A stretch of DNA of 64,000 nt, from NCBI RefSeq assembly GCF_015832195.1, contig NC_052027.1, positions 9,978,149-10,042,148 on the forward strand, in the 5' to 3' direction. A model generated the notes under the pieces. It saw only the letters and a program-made list of their open reading frames with translations, was not told the origin of the DNA and did not search any database. Shown here piece by piece: positions 23,501-36,614 of this stretch (position 1 is the first letter of the stretch; each line of letters opens with the position of its first letter). The DNA comes from Motacilla alba alba. Its lineage: Eukaryota; Chordata; Aves; Passeriformes; Motacillidae. The position numbers were made by a program, and so were the translations under genes.

Positions 23501-26500
23501 TTTTCCTTTTCTTCTCCTTTTTTTCTTTTTCCTTTTGGCATTTAAGTCAGCCTACACAGAGCACAGACCCTTTTAAAATCCCAGCAGGAGCTTAAGAAAG
23601 AAAATAAACTGAGTTTGTTGAGACCAGGTCCCAGCTTCACAGACTTCTGAAGCAAAGTTGTGCTCTTTGTAGACTGTCAGATGCAGAAGACAACAAATCC
23701 AGATGTGTAGGATTTACCACAAGCATGGGTCAAAACAGTAGAAATCAGAACTGTTACAATTTATTGGGATACCTGCGAATTCTAAGATAACATATTCAGA
23801 CCAAGAGTGCAGCATAAAATGCATTTCTGACAGCCAAATCTCTTCTCAAGTGCTTGAGAATCAAGAAGAAAACACTCCTGTCCTCTCACAATTTAGGCTA
23901 CAGATGGAATACAGAAATTTCTGCAGATCTGCTTCTGTGGGCAGCAGACACAGCTGGACATTTTGTTTCAGCTCAGTATTCCTATTTCTGTGCCAGAGCA
24001 TGTCTAAAGCACCATTTTGCATTAAATTTTTCAGGTTTCAGTATTTCCACAAATGAACGCACAGCTCAGAGAGAGAGCGAGCCCTGAAGAATTGTAAAGA
24101 ACATTTATATCTGGTAAGTACCACAAACTCTTGCTAATGCCAAAAGCCTGCACCATAGACCTGAAGAAATACAGAGATTCTGATGCTGCACAGACCTGCA
24201 ACAAAAGCCCCATTTTCAGCCATGCGTGTGCATATGCTCCTTTTGCCTTTTGAAGGGCACAGGACCCCAGGTCTCCCAGCCCAGCCAGGGCAGCCCCACC
24301 CCAGCTCAGTCACCCGAGCCTGCCCCAGACCCACACTTATGGAAAACAAGTTACAGCCCAGGCTCCCACCAGGAGCTTCCAGTGGGTGTCTTGTGGCAAA
24401 GAATAACTTTCTGTTTCTCCAGGCTAATTGCACACTTGTGCTCCCCAAAAAGAGCAGCCAGGGGACAGCTCCATCCTGCTGACTGCTTTACAGCAGCTTC
24501 TTTTTTTTCCCCTCCCTTTTTTCTCCAAATACATAATTTACCCTGCTTGAGGGAGCCTACTGAGTGGGCATCTGTAAAAAGCTCCTTCTGGGGGCAGCTG
24601 ACTGCAAAGGCAGCCCCCGCTCCCCTCAGCCTGGCTCTGGCTGTGCTGGTGGCACCCACCCGTCCCTCCTCCTCCTCCCTGCACTGCCTGAACATTCTGT
24701 GCTGCTGCTGCCCGGGCTGTCACCATGAATAAGTACAACTGTCAGATTAAATCACTGCCTGGGTGGGATCTGCTGAGCCTACGACACACATTCCGGGCAC
24801 CTAAGTCATGCCAGGGAATGTGTCCAAGAAAGAGATCTAACTGGAGCTGCTGCTCATGGCAAATCAGCTTTGGGGCTCCAGGATGAAATATGCTCTGCCC
24901 TGTGTCAAGAGGGCTACAGGGGGTGGAAGGAGAGGCACACAGAGGAGGCATACGGGCTCCTTTTGCTGTGAATGCATTTGCAGAATGACTGTGTTGAAGT
25001 CCCTGGAGGTTCAGAGCAAGAGATGCAGTGATAGCTGCTGCTGACAAAGCAGAACTTTTCTGTGCTGGGAGCACAGTTGAGCCTGTGGGCCCTAAGCAGA
25101 GGTGGTCAGAGGGATGGCAAAGGTTTATTGCTGGCCCCTGACATCCTAAGGGCCGGGCTTTATCTAGGAGCCTCTCCTGATGGCAGTCCCCACTGCAAGT
25201 TCCAGCTACTTGAGAGAAAGGCCTGAATTACTTCACCCCATCAAAGTCTCCCAGCTGCTGGCACTGTGATGCTGCATCCATGCATTGTCCATCCTAGCCT
25301 GGGCTCAGGGGCATTTCCTTCCAAGCTGTCCTTCCATGGGTTACTGGTGGGCCCACTGCACAGAAAGCACTCACTGGGCCAATCCTCCCAGCAAGCAGAG
25401 GGATCAATCTCCTTTCCAGCTTCTGGAAGGTCTGGCCCAACTTGTCTGCACACCTCTGTCTCCCCCATGGCTCCATTTCACCGGTGGTTCACCAGAACTC
25501 TACTCCATATGGCTCACCCAGACATACCAGATCTCGGGGGAAAAACATGGAGCGGTAAACAAATGCAGTTGTCGGGAAGATAAGGGAAGAGAAGTCATGT
25601 ATGGACACTCTCCCTCTCACTTGCAGGTTTCTTTCATGTGAAAATATGAGCAAACTTATTCTGTGCCTGTAGTGTCAGCCACAACTCTGTCACCACCAAT
25701 TCTACGTGTGCTAATGTCTTTAACATTTTGTGTTGATCACTTTTCCTCCCACTTTAAATATTTTTCCTGTCACCAAGGATTTTTGAAAACCATGCTGTTT
25801 GGAAACTGGCTTTTTTACATACATTTGCCACCTGCCTGTGAGTGGAATGCTAATTTTTGATGAATATTTACTGCTGTGCTGTAGTTCAGCATGGGGAAAG
25901 AGGAGCCCTGCTTGCCCTTGCTTCGACCTTTGGTGACTGTGGCACCAGGACAAAGATCCATCTCTGAGTGGCTTCATTCATGGCTGACTGTTTAATTAGG
26001 AAAAGTGGCACAGTTGAAACAAACTTCCCTTGGACATGCTCACTGAATGAATAGTAATGACAATAACACTTTGTTAAAATATTATGTCTTTCACCCAATG
26101 CCTTGACAATGCCTCACATGGAGGGAAAATTTTGTTTATGTTTTTGAAGATAAGTGTGGAAAAAAGTGAAGTACAAAAAGGTGAAACTTCTGCAGAAGAC
26201 ATTGGTAGAGACAAGGGAGCAGAGCCCAAAGGGAAACTCTGCCAGTCTCTGGCTCTGACTACTGCAGCTGACAAACACAAAATAGGTGCCCCTAGATCTA
26301 ACCTCAAAGTGTGCTGCTCTCTTCAGGGAATCTCAGCATCACCACTGTTCTCTTCCTGTCTCTGAAATAAAGAGTACAAACAGTACTCTGGCTGTGTTTT
26401 AGCCTAATCAAAACGGTGAGGTCCTTAATTAGGACAACTGAAAGGCTGACTGACCTTTATCTGATCACAGGAACGACCTTCCCACCAAGAAGCTGCTTTA

Positions 26501-28601
26501 TGGTCCCAAAAGCCACCCAAGAACCCGTGTGCTTCCAGGACTGAGCTCCTGATCCACATGGCAGTTAGTGTCTCTTGGAGGTGAGGAGTGATGTGCACCC
26601 CCACGTTTTAGCCATGCTTCCCTGCTTTCTCTGGACCTGGCTCAGCAGCAATAGGGATTTGCCTTGGACATGTTGAACAGGCACGTGGTGGGGCTCTGTG
26701 AGCTGAGCCAAGCCAAGCACTGTGGTGCTTCTAAGTGAAGGAAGGAAGGGAAGAAGCCGATCAGGAATATGCAGAGAAGAGGGCAACAACAAAATAAAGA
26801 GGGAGTTCTAAACAAAGTAGGAAGATAAAACTGAGATTAAAAGGAGGGAGAACTACAGACACAAAGAGAAACTGGACACAGATGGCCACATCGGCACATC
26901 CCTGGGCTTTGCCAAGGCATCAGAATGAAGATCCAATTAAAATGAGAGGCAGAAGACTGGTGCCTTCAGCAGAGCACTGCTCCCTCCCTATGAGATCACT
27001 CAACACACGCCTGATGCTGTCACTGACCCGGCATTGTCCCGGCAAAGTCGCTCTCCAGGACACCCTGCGGAGGAGCAGTGATTTGTAACACGCTGGGGGG
27101 TGAAAGGAAAATGATGGGGCAGGGAAATACTGGGCCTCACAGTGGGAGGCATGAGTAACAACCAGACAACCCAAAGCATCCGACCTCAAAGAGCTGTGCA
27201 CAGGGGACACTGGGTCTGCAATTTTTGCTAGGCTTACAGAAAGGAATGTGAGCTTAATTTGTGGCAGTGGGAAGCCACTGGGGATTCAGGGAAATTAGTA
27301 AAAGGAGGTGTTGCTGCGCTACTTTATAGGAACTTGACATGATGTTCAAATGCTGTCTGTTGGGAGCCTGGATTACTTTATTATTATTTTTAATAACTCC
27401 AGAGGGCTTTCTTTTGCAAAGGATCTCAAGCTGAGATGGTGGGTTTGTATGTTCACTATTCATTTGGAGGGAGAAATTGTTTGATGGATGCTGGAGTTTA
27501 TGTTTCTTTTGCAATGAGAATTGTTGGAATGTTTTGTGGCCCAGATCTGTGTTCTCATTTTCACCACGCAGTTATGTAAGACTCTGAAATAATAAAATAA
27601 TGCTGTCTTTTTAAAGGAAAGAAATGGCTGCATGTGCTCCCAGTGTGATGGCCTGTGTGTGGTATCCAGTGAACAGCACAAGTCTGATCTGCAGGGTCCA
27701 TTGTGATGGGTCCCTGACATCCATCAAGATTCTTTGTTCTACCGCTGGGAAATGAGAAGGAATCTGTGTTTCAGAAGCACAAAAGATACTGGATTTGTGT
27801 ATGTGCTATAGAGTGCACAGATGTGAGTTAATATCAAAGTGTGTATTTCTGATGCTCTTATGTGTGCACTTTGGGGAAAAGAGAAATGGGACATTTCCAG
27901 CACTGAGAGGATCAGGTAATTTCTGCTGTTCACCTGATTTCCTGTGTGTGCAACCATTGGGTTTTTTAACCCAGGGATACTTCCTTTTACAGAGGAATGG
28001 ACATAAGGTCATTTGAATTGAACTGAAATATTAGCTTGTCATCTAGTCCAAAATACTTCATCAAGCACAGCACAACTGATTTCTCTGTCTCCCACTATTC
28101 CCTGAGATGCAGCTCTCTGGTCAAGTTCTGATATGCTGATTCCATACTGGTCTTGGGCAGTATGATACACAGCTAAAACACACAACATAACAGTTTTCCT
28201 TTTTCTTAAACTACCTTGCTACAGCCCAACCCCTTGCTGATTTACTTCTGTTCCCTCTTCTCTGGCTAACAAGAATATCTGATGCTTCGTTTCCTTCTCT
28301 CAGCTGTAATAGAAAGTTGCATAAACTGTTTCCCAATATACTGTGTTGTAACATGATGGGCTGGGTATTAAAATCAAGAGCAATAAACAATTTAAGATAA
28401 GTGATTAAATTAGTGCACTGCAAAGACTGGGAAACCAAGCAAGAGAGACTCGGGAATTCCAAAGGAACTATATTATGTTTCTGCCCTTCTTTGAATGTGA
28501 ATTCAGAGTGACTCCATTAATTACAAAGAAATCTCTGGTGAAGATTTGCCAGCCTGAGAAACTGAATTGCAGTCTACACTGTGTTAAAAAATACAGAGGT
28601 G

Positions 28602-28625
28602 TTTTTTTTTTTGGTTTTTTTTTTT
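28602..28625. repeat. T-rich tract
   Basis: T11-GG-T11. Low-complexity sequence in intergenic DNA. Confidence 0.8.
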
Positions 28626-31600
28626 AATGAAGCTTTGTTTCTTCAACAAGTTTCTACCCACTGCAGTTGGTCTGCTACTCAGTTAAGCTGAATGAGTGCA
28701 AGTACAGCCATGTAACAGAGATCTACCCATCTACAGCAGGGATTTGGGAAATAACTTTATTAAGTCTCTTTAGTTTCTCTGTGTAGAATGACCCTTTGTG
28801 TAAAAGAAGCTCAGTGGCTCATAGTACATGAGAGGAAAGCCTCCCAGGGTTTTCACACGCAGTATCCACCAAATACATCCCCAAGGAAAGCAGATTTGCT
28901 GCTGCTTTCCCATACAGAAGAAGCAAAAATCAGCTCAAAGCTGATCAAAGCTAGAATAAGCTGTGGCTGCTCCAAGATTTTGGGAAGATTCATCCAAAAC
29001 CAAGACATCTACAATAATAAGGGGTTCTGCTTTTATGTTGCTTCCAACCATGCTGTGACCATCCCCAAGATCCTTTGCCAACATGGCTGTGAGGAAATGC
29101 AACAGATAAGATTTCCTTTGCCCTTTTAAGAGAAAGTTTGAAAGCCCAGGGAGCTCTGCTGGAAGATAATGTGACACAGGCTGTCCGTGTTCTCCAAAGG
29201 ATTAAGATTAATAATAGGCAGATGATTAATTCAAACAACGATAAAAAATTCCACTGGATTGTTACAAGATTTTATAAATTGCCTTTTCCTCCTTTACAAT
29301 CTAGAAAATCTGAACAGATCCATTCTCAGAAGCAATTAAGATCACAATCTGGTCCCTATCTTCAGGTTTCATCAGTTCGATTTCCAAATCTATTTGAACA
29401 CAAATACTAGGAAACCTGAACGAGAAGCTGTTATATTGTAAATCAATCAGCTACCCTGTAAGACAGGAACTGAAGCCTCTGCTTTTATTAGTAGAAAGAA
29501 CTGAGTCATTTGCCATGACTACATGCTTCTGGATATGATTTACTGCTTCTGCAGTTCATTACAGAAAAAGAACCACAAACCAGTGCACAGATCCTTCCTT
29601 AAATTTCATATCAGCATATCCTGGGAACTAGAGATGGACACAAACTGATGTTTGCATCTGAACATCCCTCTGATTTTAATATCCCTTTATATTTGCTGCA
29701 CTCATCTTCCTGAGCCACAAGAGAAATGCAGGAGACAGGTTGTGACACAGAGCCAAAGAGAGGGGCAAATTGGCTCAGAAATGTTTATTTCTTCCTTTCA
29801 GACAAATAGCTCTTTCTGGACTCTCTCACAGCAATTCCTTATCTTTGCTGTGAATACTTAGAAGAGGGACATCACATTTGCCCAGAATATGGCTAATTGT
29901 TTTCAGAAATTCATGACACATGGGAAGTAGTTTAGGTCTCTCTCTGGAATGACAGGGGAAAGAACTGGAGAAAGAATTAATTACCATGAAGAAGATTGCA
30001 TCAATCAGAGAGACCAACCATGGTTTGGTGAATACAGTGGGACCACACAGAGCTGTAATTTCAGAAAAGGTTCTACTTTGACTAGCAAGCCACTAATGCT
30101 TTAGATCATTGTTCTATTAGTAACTATTTTCTTCACATTAGTACAACAATTACTACATTTTCCAACAGCTTCTTACAGTTGTATCATGGAAACTATTGCC
30201 TATAAATTATATAAGTATGGCTTATCATATCTCAAAACATATAACTGAATCAGGCAACTCATTCACACCTCCTCTTCCCACCTATCTATGGTATTTCTTG
30301 GATGCTGACGGCCTTGGCAATTAAAAGCTGTTTCTATATACATAGTACATAGGAAACACAGAGGCATGTTCAAGCTGTGTCATCATAACCTCATCTGCTG
30401 AAGATGTTACTTAATGCTATATTCCAAGAATTTGTGCTTACGGGACTCAAGGTGAATCATTTGCCTGGAAAATGTCCTTCTTTTCTTAAAATGGGAATCT
30501 TGTTTTGGTGCACTCTTATGCTGAGATAGTTTGGCTGGAAGTGTGAAATTTAGATTTGAATGCAAACCCCAACTACATTATAAGCTGTTGAAATCCCAAG
30601 GTTAATAGACAGACAGGATGGCTTGAGCCCAAATTTCCCTAAATTGTGATTATGTTTGGACATAGGGAGAGTAACAGACTTGTGTAATAAGAGCAGGAGT
30701 TGTTGAAACAAACCTGGATTGAGCACGCCCCCCTGGGCCTGCTACAACTCTACCTGCAGGAAGTGAGTAAGAGAAAACCCTTTCCCTGACATGGTGCTTG
30801 CTCTTGTGCCCTCTTTTGGGACTGTTCCAGGCTGAGCTTTGCAGAGCAGAACAGATCTGTCACTGCCCAAGAGCACAGGTGTGACTCCTTGGGACTGGGC
30901 CTTGCACTCCCCACCCCAGTGGCAGAGCTTGGGGAGAGGGCAGGCCAGGGGGAAAAGCAAAAGGCAATGTGCAGAGCTGTACCTGCTCCTCAGCCGTCCC
31001 ACAGGCCCAGTGAGATCACCAAGAGCTAAAAAACTGCTCCCTTCCTTTGGGAGCTGAAGCTGAGCCTCCATTTCTTAAGGAACAGGAAAGGCTGGGTATC
31101 TTTGCTGCCTCAAATGGAAGCTCACTGATGCTGATGGTCTGTTCTGTGGCTATTGTTTGAGCCTTCAACAAATAATTTTCTCATCATAATCTAATGACCT
31201 TATTCGACCTAACAGAGTGGTACTGAAACTCATTTCCCATAGAATCTCACACCCAAACAGTATTGTTACAGGTCTCTGTGGGCTTGCACTGAAATTACTT
31301 TTCCATGTAAAGGGACATTGTTCCTTCTCCCTGCAGACTTGAAACAATTTTCTTGCTACATCTCACATATCATAGTGCTGTTGATGTCCATAGGCCACCT
31401 CTCCTCAGAATAGCTTTCCACTGAATTTCACATTTAAAATGCTATAATCAATAACCTTAGTCTAGCACAGCTTTGTTCCCCCCTAAAATTACACAGTCAA
31501 ACAGCATCACTTCTGCTCCCTCCAGACTTGCATTTACAATCCATTTCCCACCCTAACAACATTGCAAAGGAGATGTTTTACTTGGTGTTACATTAATGTT

Positions 31601-34600
31601 GCAGGCAATTTACACTCCTATGACTAGGAATTGCCATTCAGAAGCTTGTGCCCTATATGAGTGCTGTCCAAATGGGCAAAACACTGCCATTAGAGAGCAA
31701 CATTCAAAATGATATGGCACGTAGCTTACACAATAGAGCTGCAGCAACCTCATTGATAATATAGTAATGTCAGGCTGTTAACTCCAAATGATCTCATTTT
31801 TATCATGTTAGAATTTGCCCTCTTTATTATGTTGTTATTCTTTCAGCTTTCTCAAATCCTTTCCCTCACTATGAAGCCTTTGGTCCCTCATTCTTCTCCC
31901 TCCTGTGCTGTTTACAACCGCTGCTTTCTCAGACTACGGTTTTCCATTTCTCTGCTGGAATGTAATTTTAAAGACACTTGCTGATGGCCTTCTCATTTGC
32001 CTCTTTGGCCTCTTGCCTTTCAAAATGAAGGCTCAAATTCACAGCCTATCCTATAGTACAATCAATTCTCACCTGTCAAAACTAATCACATGGGTTAGAA
32101 ATCAGGAACTCTCAGATTTGCTTGCGTGCTTTGTGTTTGTTTCTCCCTCCTCTTCAATCTGCTGTTACCTGAGCCATTGAGGAGATTCAATTTCTACACT
32201 TTTCTCTGCAAACTATGGCACAGAAACCTTATTTTTATGGCAGTCAAATGACAGAAATCACATGAGTTGGGGGGTTGTGGTTGCATTAAATGTCTTGAGA
32301 AGTGCAGCCTGAATATGTCATGAGAAGTGACTACGCAGAGACCATAACAAGCATGGTTAGGAAGTTTCCATCTGTTTCAAACCCAAAGAGCATGTCAAGC
32401 ATTGGGCTGGCTCCAGAATTGCTACCTCTTATCTGCAATTCCATGAATCCCTGGACTTAATCCTGTACTAGGAAAAGAGCCTCAGATTCCTGGAGAGCAG
32501 AAAGCAGCAGAACGGCTTAAAATATGAAGTATATGTCAAAGGGGTGAAAAGTCTGATAAAACCTGCTCTTCTTCCCTAAAATCAACAGATTTGTCTTGAA
32601 GTGAACAAGAGAATGATTTCCCTTGGCTGCACTGTCTGACATGGATTTCAGTATGTTACCCTGCCCTTAGGGCTGACATTCTTTGGAGTCCATGTGGGCA
32701 GAAAAGCTCCCCGTTGGCTCAGCTGTGCAGTGACCACTACAGGGGTTCCTGTACGGAGCACGCATCCTGCGAGCACTGAAACTGCACAACCATTCCACAC
32801 AGGGCTCTGCCAGCCTCCCGCTGTGTCAGCTCCTCAGGGTGGTGTTTGGGTGCCCACTCAAACCCTTCCTGAGATGCCATCGAACCCATGGCACTGGAAG
32901 GACAGGCTCAAGGCCCTGGCTGATGGCAGAGGCTGTTTGCTGGCAAGTGGCTCCAGAGCGCAGTGACACTTTTTGTCAATGAGCTTCATTTCCAGCCAGA
33001 GGTCCTGGTCAGGGTCAGGGTCTCGCTGTACCTGGCACCCTACAAAGTGAGCAGAACAAGCCATTGCCTCCAAGAGCCTACTCTAAAAAAACCAAGCTGT
33101 ACAAGCCAGGGCTAGGGGCCAAGAGAAGGAAAACACCAATGAGCAGAGAGCTCCACCTGCTCAGTGTTCTGTGTGCTCACAAAGGACAGGGAAAACACAA
33201 ACTCAGGCCCTTTTTCTGCCTGAGTCAGGCCTTGGACTCGTCCCTGGGTCATCCAACTTACATATTCCTACTGTTATTTTTTTCATTAATTTCTGACCCA
33301 GTCTTTCTATTTGGGAATTTCTATTTTGTATAACTAAATTAAAGCAAATTGAGCCAAAACTATACAGCATGTGTGTACATGTGAGAGCACCAATTGACAG
33401 CCTGGCAGAAAAAAGCTGAAGCTCTTCACAGTGATTTGATTAGAATTCTATCTCAGTCCTCTTGCAGGTGAGTTCTGCAGCAATTTTGCTAACAGCAAAG
33501 CTGGTGTAGTGCTGACTTCCACACCTGGTCCAGCTGATTCTTGATAAACTAGCATTTTAGGAAGAAAAGTATTTGTCAGAAAGCTCCTGAAGCATCCCTT
33601 GATGGTAAGCCTGCAGAACCAGACAGTTTAGCTAATGTCCACCTTAATGCTCTGAGTCATCTCATCTTATCTCCAAATGATGCTCAACTCAGCATCATTA
33701 GTTGGTTGATTTCTCTCAGCCATCACAGCAAGAGTTCAGCTCAGGCTTGGATTTTGATAAATCAAGGCAAGTATTATTTTTAAAAGCAAGATAATCAGTG
33801 TAATACATCTGGTGGGAGAAACACTTTTGCATTCAGAGACAAGAGTCAAAGCTTTCCAAATCCAATAGATATGCTTTAGGTAACCTTTTGTTACAGCCTG
33901 ACCTATGCATTGAATGCAGCAGTTGGACCCTTTGATTTGCCCTTTCTTCCTTCAGGCATTCAATTTGTCTCTTGGCACAAAGTGCACCTTAGGAAATTCT
34001 AAAATATCACAGCCCTGCAGTGAGCTCTTCGAGATGTACACATGAATGCCTGGTCCCTTCACTGAGATCCCAGTCCAGATAATGACCTTCCCAAAAACTC
34101 ATGCTGATCACACACTTAGGAGGGAGAAATCCTAAACATAATATTATGCAGATGAACATATTAGCTAAGAGTATCTGAAATTATTCGATGAGAAGCCCTA
34201 GGGAGCATGAATTAACAGGAGAAGCAGAGCATGTGAAAATACCCCTCTCAATGTCATTTTGTGCTGAGTATTCAAAAACCACACACAAACTGCATATAAA
34301 CTTGGTAAGTGCTTCAAGGGGCACAATCACCATAAATCTGGGCTAACACTCCAGTCTATTCAAAATGATTTTTTAAAGTACTGTTCTGTTGATGAAGTCT
34401 TTGTTTTATTTCATCCGGCTCAGGCCATTCTGGACTGGCTTTGTTTTTCTTTTGTTTACAGAGAGCCTCTCAAAGCCATAAGTCTCTGAAAGTCATCAGG
34501 ATGATTATTTCTGTGGAGACACAGCTCAGATGTGGACAGGCTGAGTACACAAGTGTATACAAGCTGCAAGTGATGCTCGTGTATCCCTCAGCAGCTACAG

Positions 34601-36201
34601 GACTCAGTCCTTGCCCTTGCACTCCTGGAAAACTCTCCAGGTTTAGACCCTGGTCCTCACTTACTGAAATGAGTTATAGGTTGGCTGTATTGCTACCTTC
34701 ACTTTCCACCTGGAAAGGTGTATAATTTATTTGTTCTTGAAATGAGACAAACAAACCCCTCAAAGCCATCCAAAGCAGATTGAAACCAAACCAAACCAAA
34801 ACTCAGATACAGAAGCTAAATACTGCTCTCAAACCTTGCCAGCAGTGTGTTTCCAGGTGACATTACACTGTGGCTACAGTTTAGGATCAAATCAGGCATA
34901 GACAGAAAGTGACTTACTGCAGCACAGTGTCAGGCTTCCAACCCCAAATTCTGCAGCTGATGGCTTTGGGGAGGATATTGGAAAGCATGAGAGTGACAAA
35001 CATATACAGGGAATGAGTCATGATTTCAAGGTTGTTTATGGCTGTGAAGAAAATCAAACATTAAAAGTGTCCCATGGACTGCACTCAAAAATCAGTTTAG
35101 AGGAAGATAATATAGCATTTGTCTGTTTTAAAAATAAGAGTACGTATAGCTTGGGCCCCTAAATGTACTTAACTCTAGCATCTGCAAGACCTACCACTCA
35201 AGAGATGAGTCTCTCAGTCACAGAGGAAGAACATTAGTTCTTAGTTTTCCTCCTTATTAAGAGTTTATAAACAACTTTCTGATCTTTTTTAACAAAAAGA
35301 ATATTACTTTATGGAAAATGTAGAAATTAATGAGGAAAGTTATATATTTCAGTCGTGTAAGTCCTTCCCATTTGTTGAGGAATGGTTGGATTTAAATGTA
35401 AAATACTTTTTCTGATATCAAACACATAAAAATTGGACTGTAAAGGGGTCATACCCACCAGCAGCTTGCTGACAGCTCAAATGTTGAGTCTTATGCCCCA
35501 TCAAATGGAGCAACCTAGGAGATGTAACATATATTTAAGAACATGTGGATGCTTCAGAACACAGACAAGTGAAGAAGATAAAACAAGAGGGCAGAGGTGT
35601 CTTACAAATAGATGAATATGGCACAGAATTTATCCAGTAAAAGCATGTGCTATATCTCCCACCCAAGGAGAACAAACATTGGTACAGAGCTGCAATAAAA
35701 TCACAAGGATTTTAAAGGATCTGGCACAGTCCCTGCAATACCCTGTGTGCTGAGGCAACAGAAGAAACAGTGTGAGGAAAATGAGGGCTGTATCTGGAGG
35801 CTCAGAGAGCGATTTGAACAGATACTTGGTGAAGCAAGTGATTCCCAGGACTGATTGCCCCTCATTGGGATTGCCACCATTGTACTCTGTGAGAATAGAA
35901 TTGGCCCTGAATGCTTTGCACCACTGAAAAGGAGATGTAATCTCCTCTAGCACGAAATGAAATGTAGCCTTCGGGCTTTCTTACTGACCAACTGTGACCG
36001 AGCAGAGTCAAATGGAAAAGGGACTAAAGAAGGGTCAGGAACCCTCCATTTCACCCACCTGTAAGGAGTGGCTGAAGATCAGTGGGTGAAAAGTCATTCC
36101 AGGTATGATCCATGTGAGAGAAATCTTTTGAACAGGAACACTTTTACAGAGGGACATTCTTGATTCTTATTTAACCTATGAAGTCCTGAAAACTACACTG
36201 A

Positions 36202-36215
36202 TTTTTTTTTTTTTT
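36202..36215. repeat. T14 homopolymer
   Basis: Fourteen consecutive T in intergenic DNA. Confidence 0.8.
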
Positions 36216-36579
36216 AATTCCTATTTCTCTAGATTGAAATAATCATCACTGCTATGTGGTGAAAAGAAGCTGGATAAACTCTTGGACACAGTACACTTAA
36301 AATGCAGGAGTCATGAACCAAATGTCTGGGGAGTACAACTCAGGGACAAAGATAGTGTTTGAAGTCAATATTTTGTTAAGATCACATGAAATTGGCAGGT
36401 AGAGACAACAAAGGCACTATTTGTAGAGTTTAAATCAGTTTAAAGCAATGTTTACATGGAATCTTCCTGCCAACTGCTGGCAAACAGTGTTGAAAACAGA
36501 CAGTTATTTAGGAGAATATTCCTCTTACTCCCTGAAATCATTCTCCAGTGCAAAGCTCCTGTTGTTCACTGCTACTATT

Positions 36580-36614
36580 AAAAAAAAAAAAAAGGAAAAG
36601 AAAGAAAAAGAAAT
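36580..36614. repeat. A-rich purine tract
   Basis: Fourteen A followed by GGAAAAGAAAGAAAAAGAAA-type purine sequence. Low complexity. Confidence 0.8.

Noticed and set aside
24226..24732. 168-codon open frame, Ser/Pro/Leu-rich
   Set aside because: It lies in GC-richer DNA with overlapping frames on both strands and contains simple pyrimidine tracts; no recognisable product.
29430..29520. Possible MIR/L3-like fragment
   Set aside because: Only scattered similarity (ACCCTGTAAGACAGG, TTTGCCATGACTACA); too weak to list as an element.
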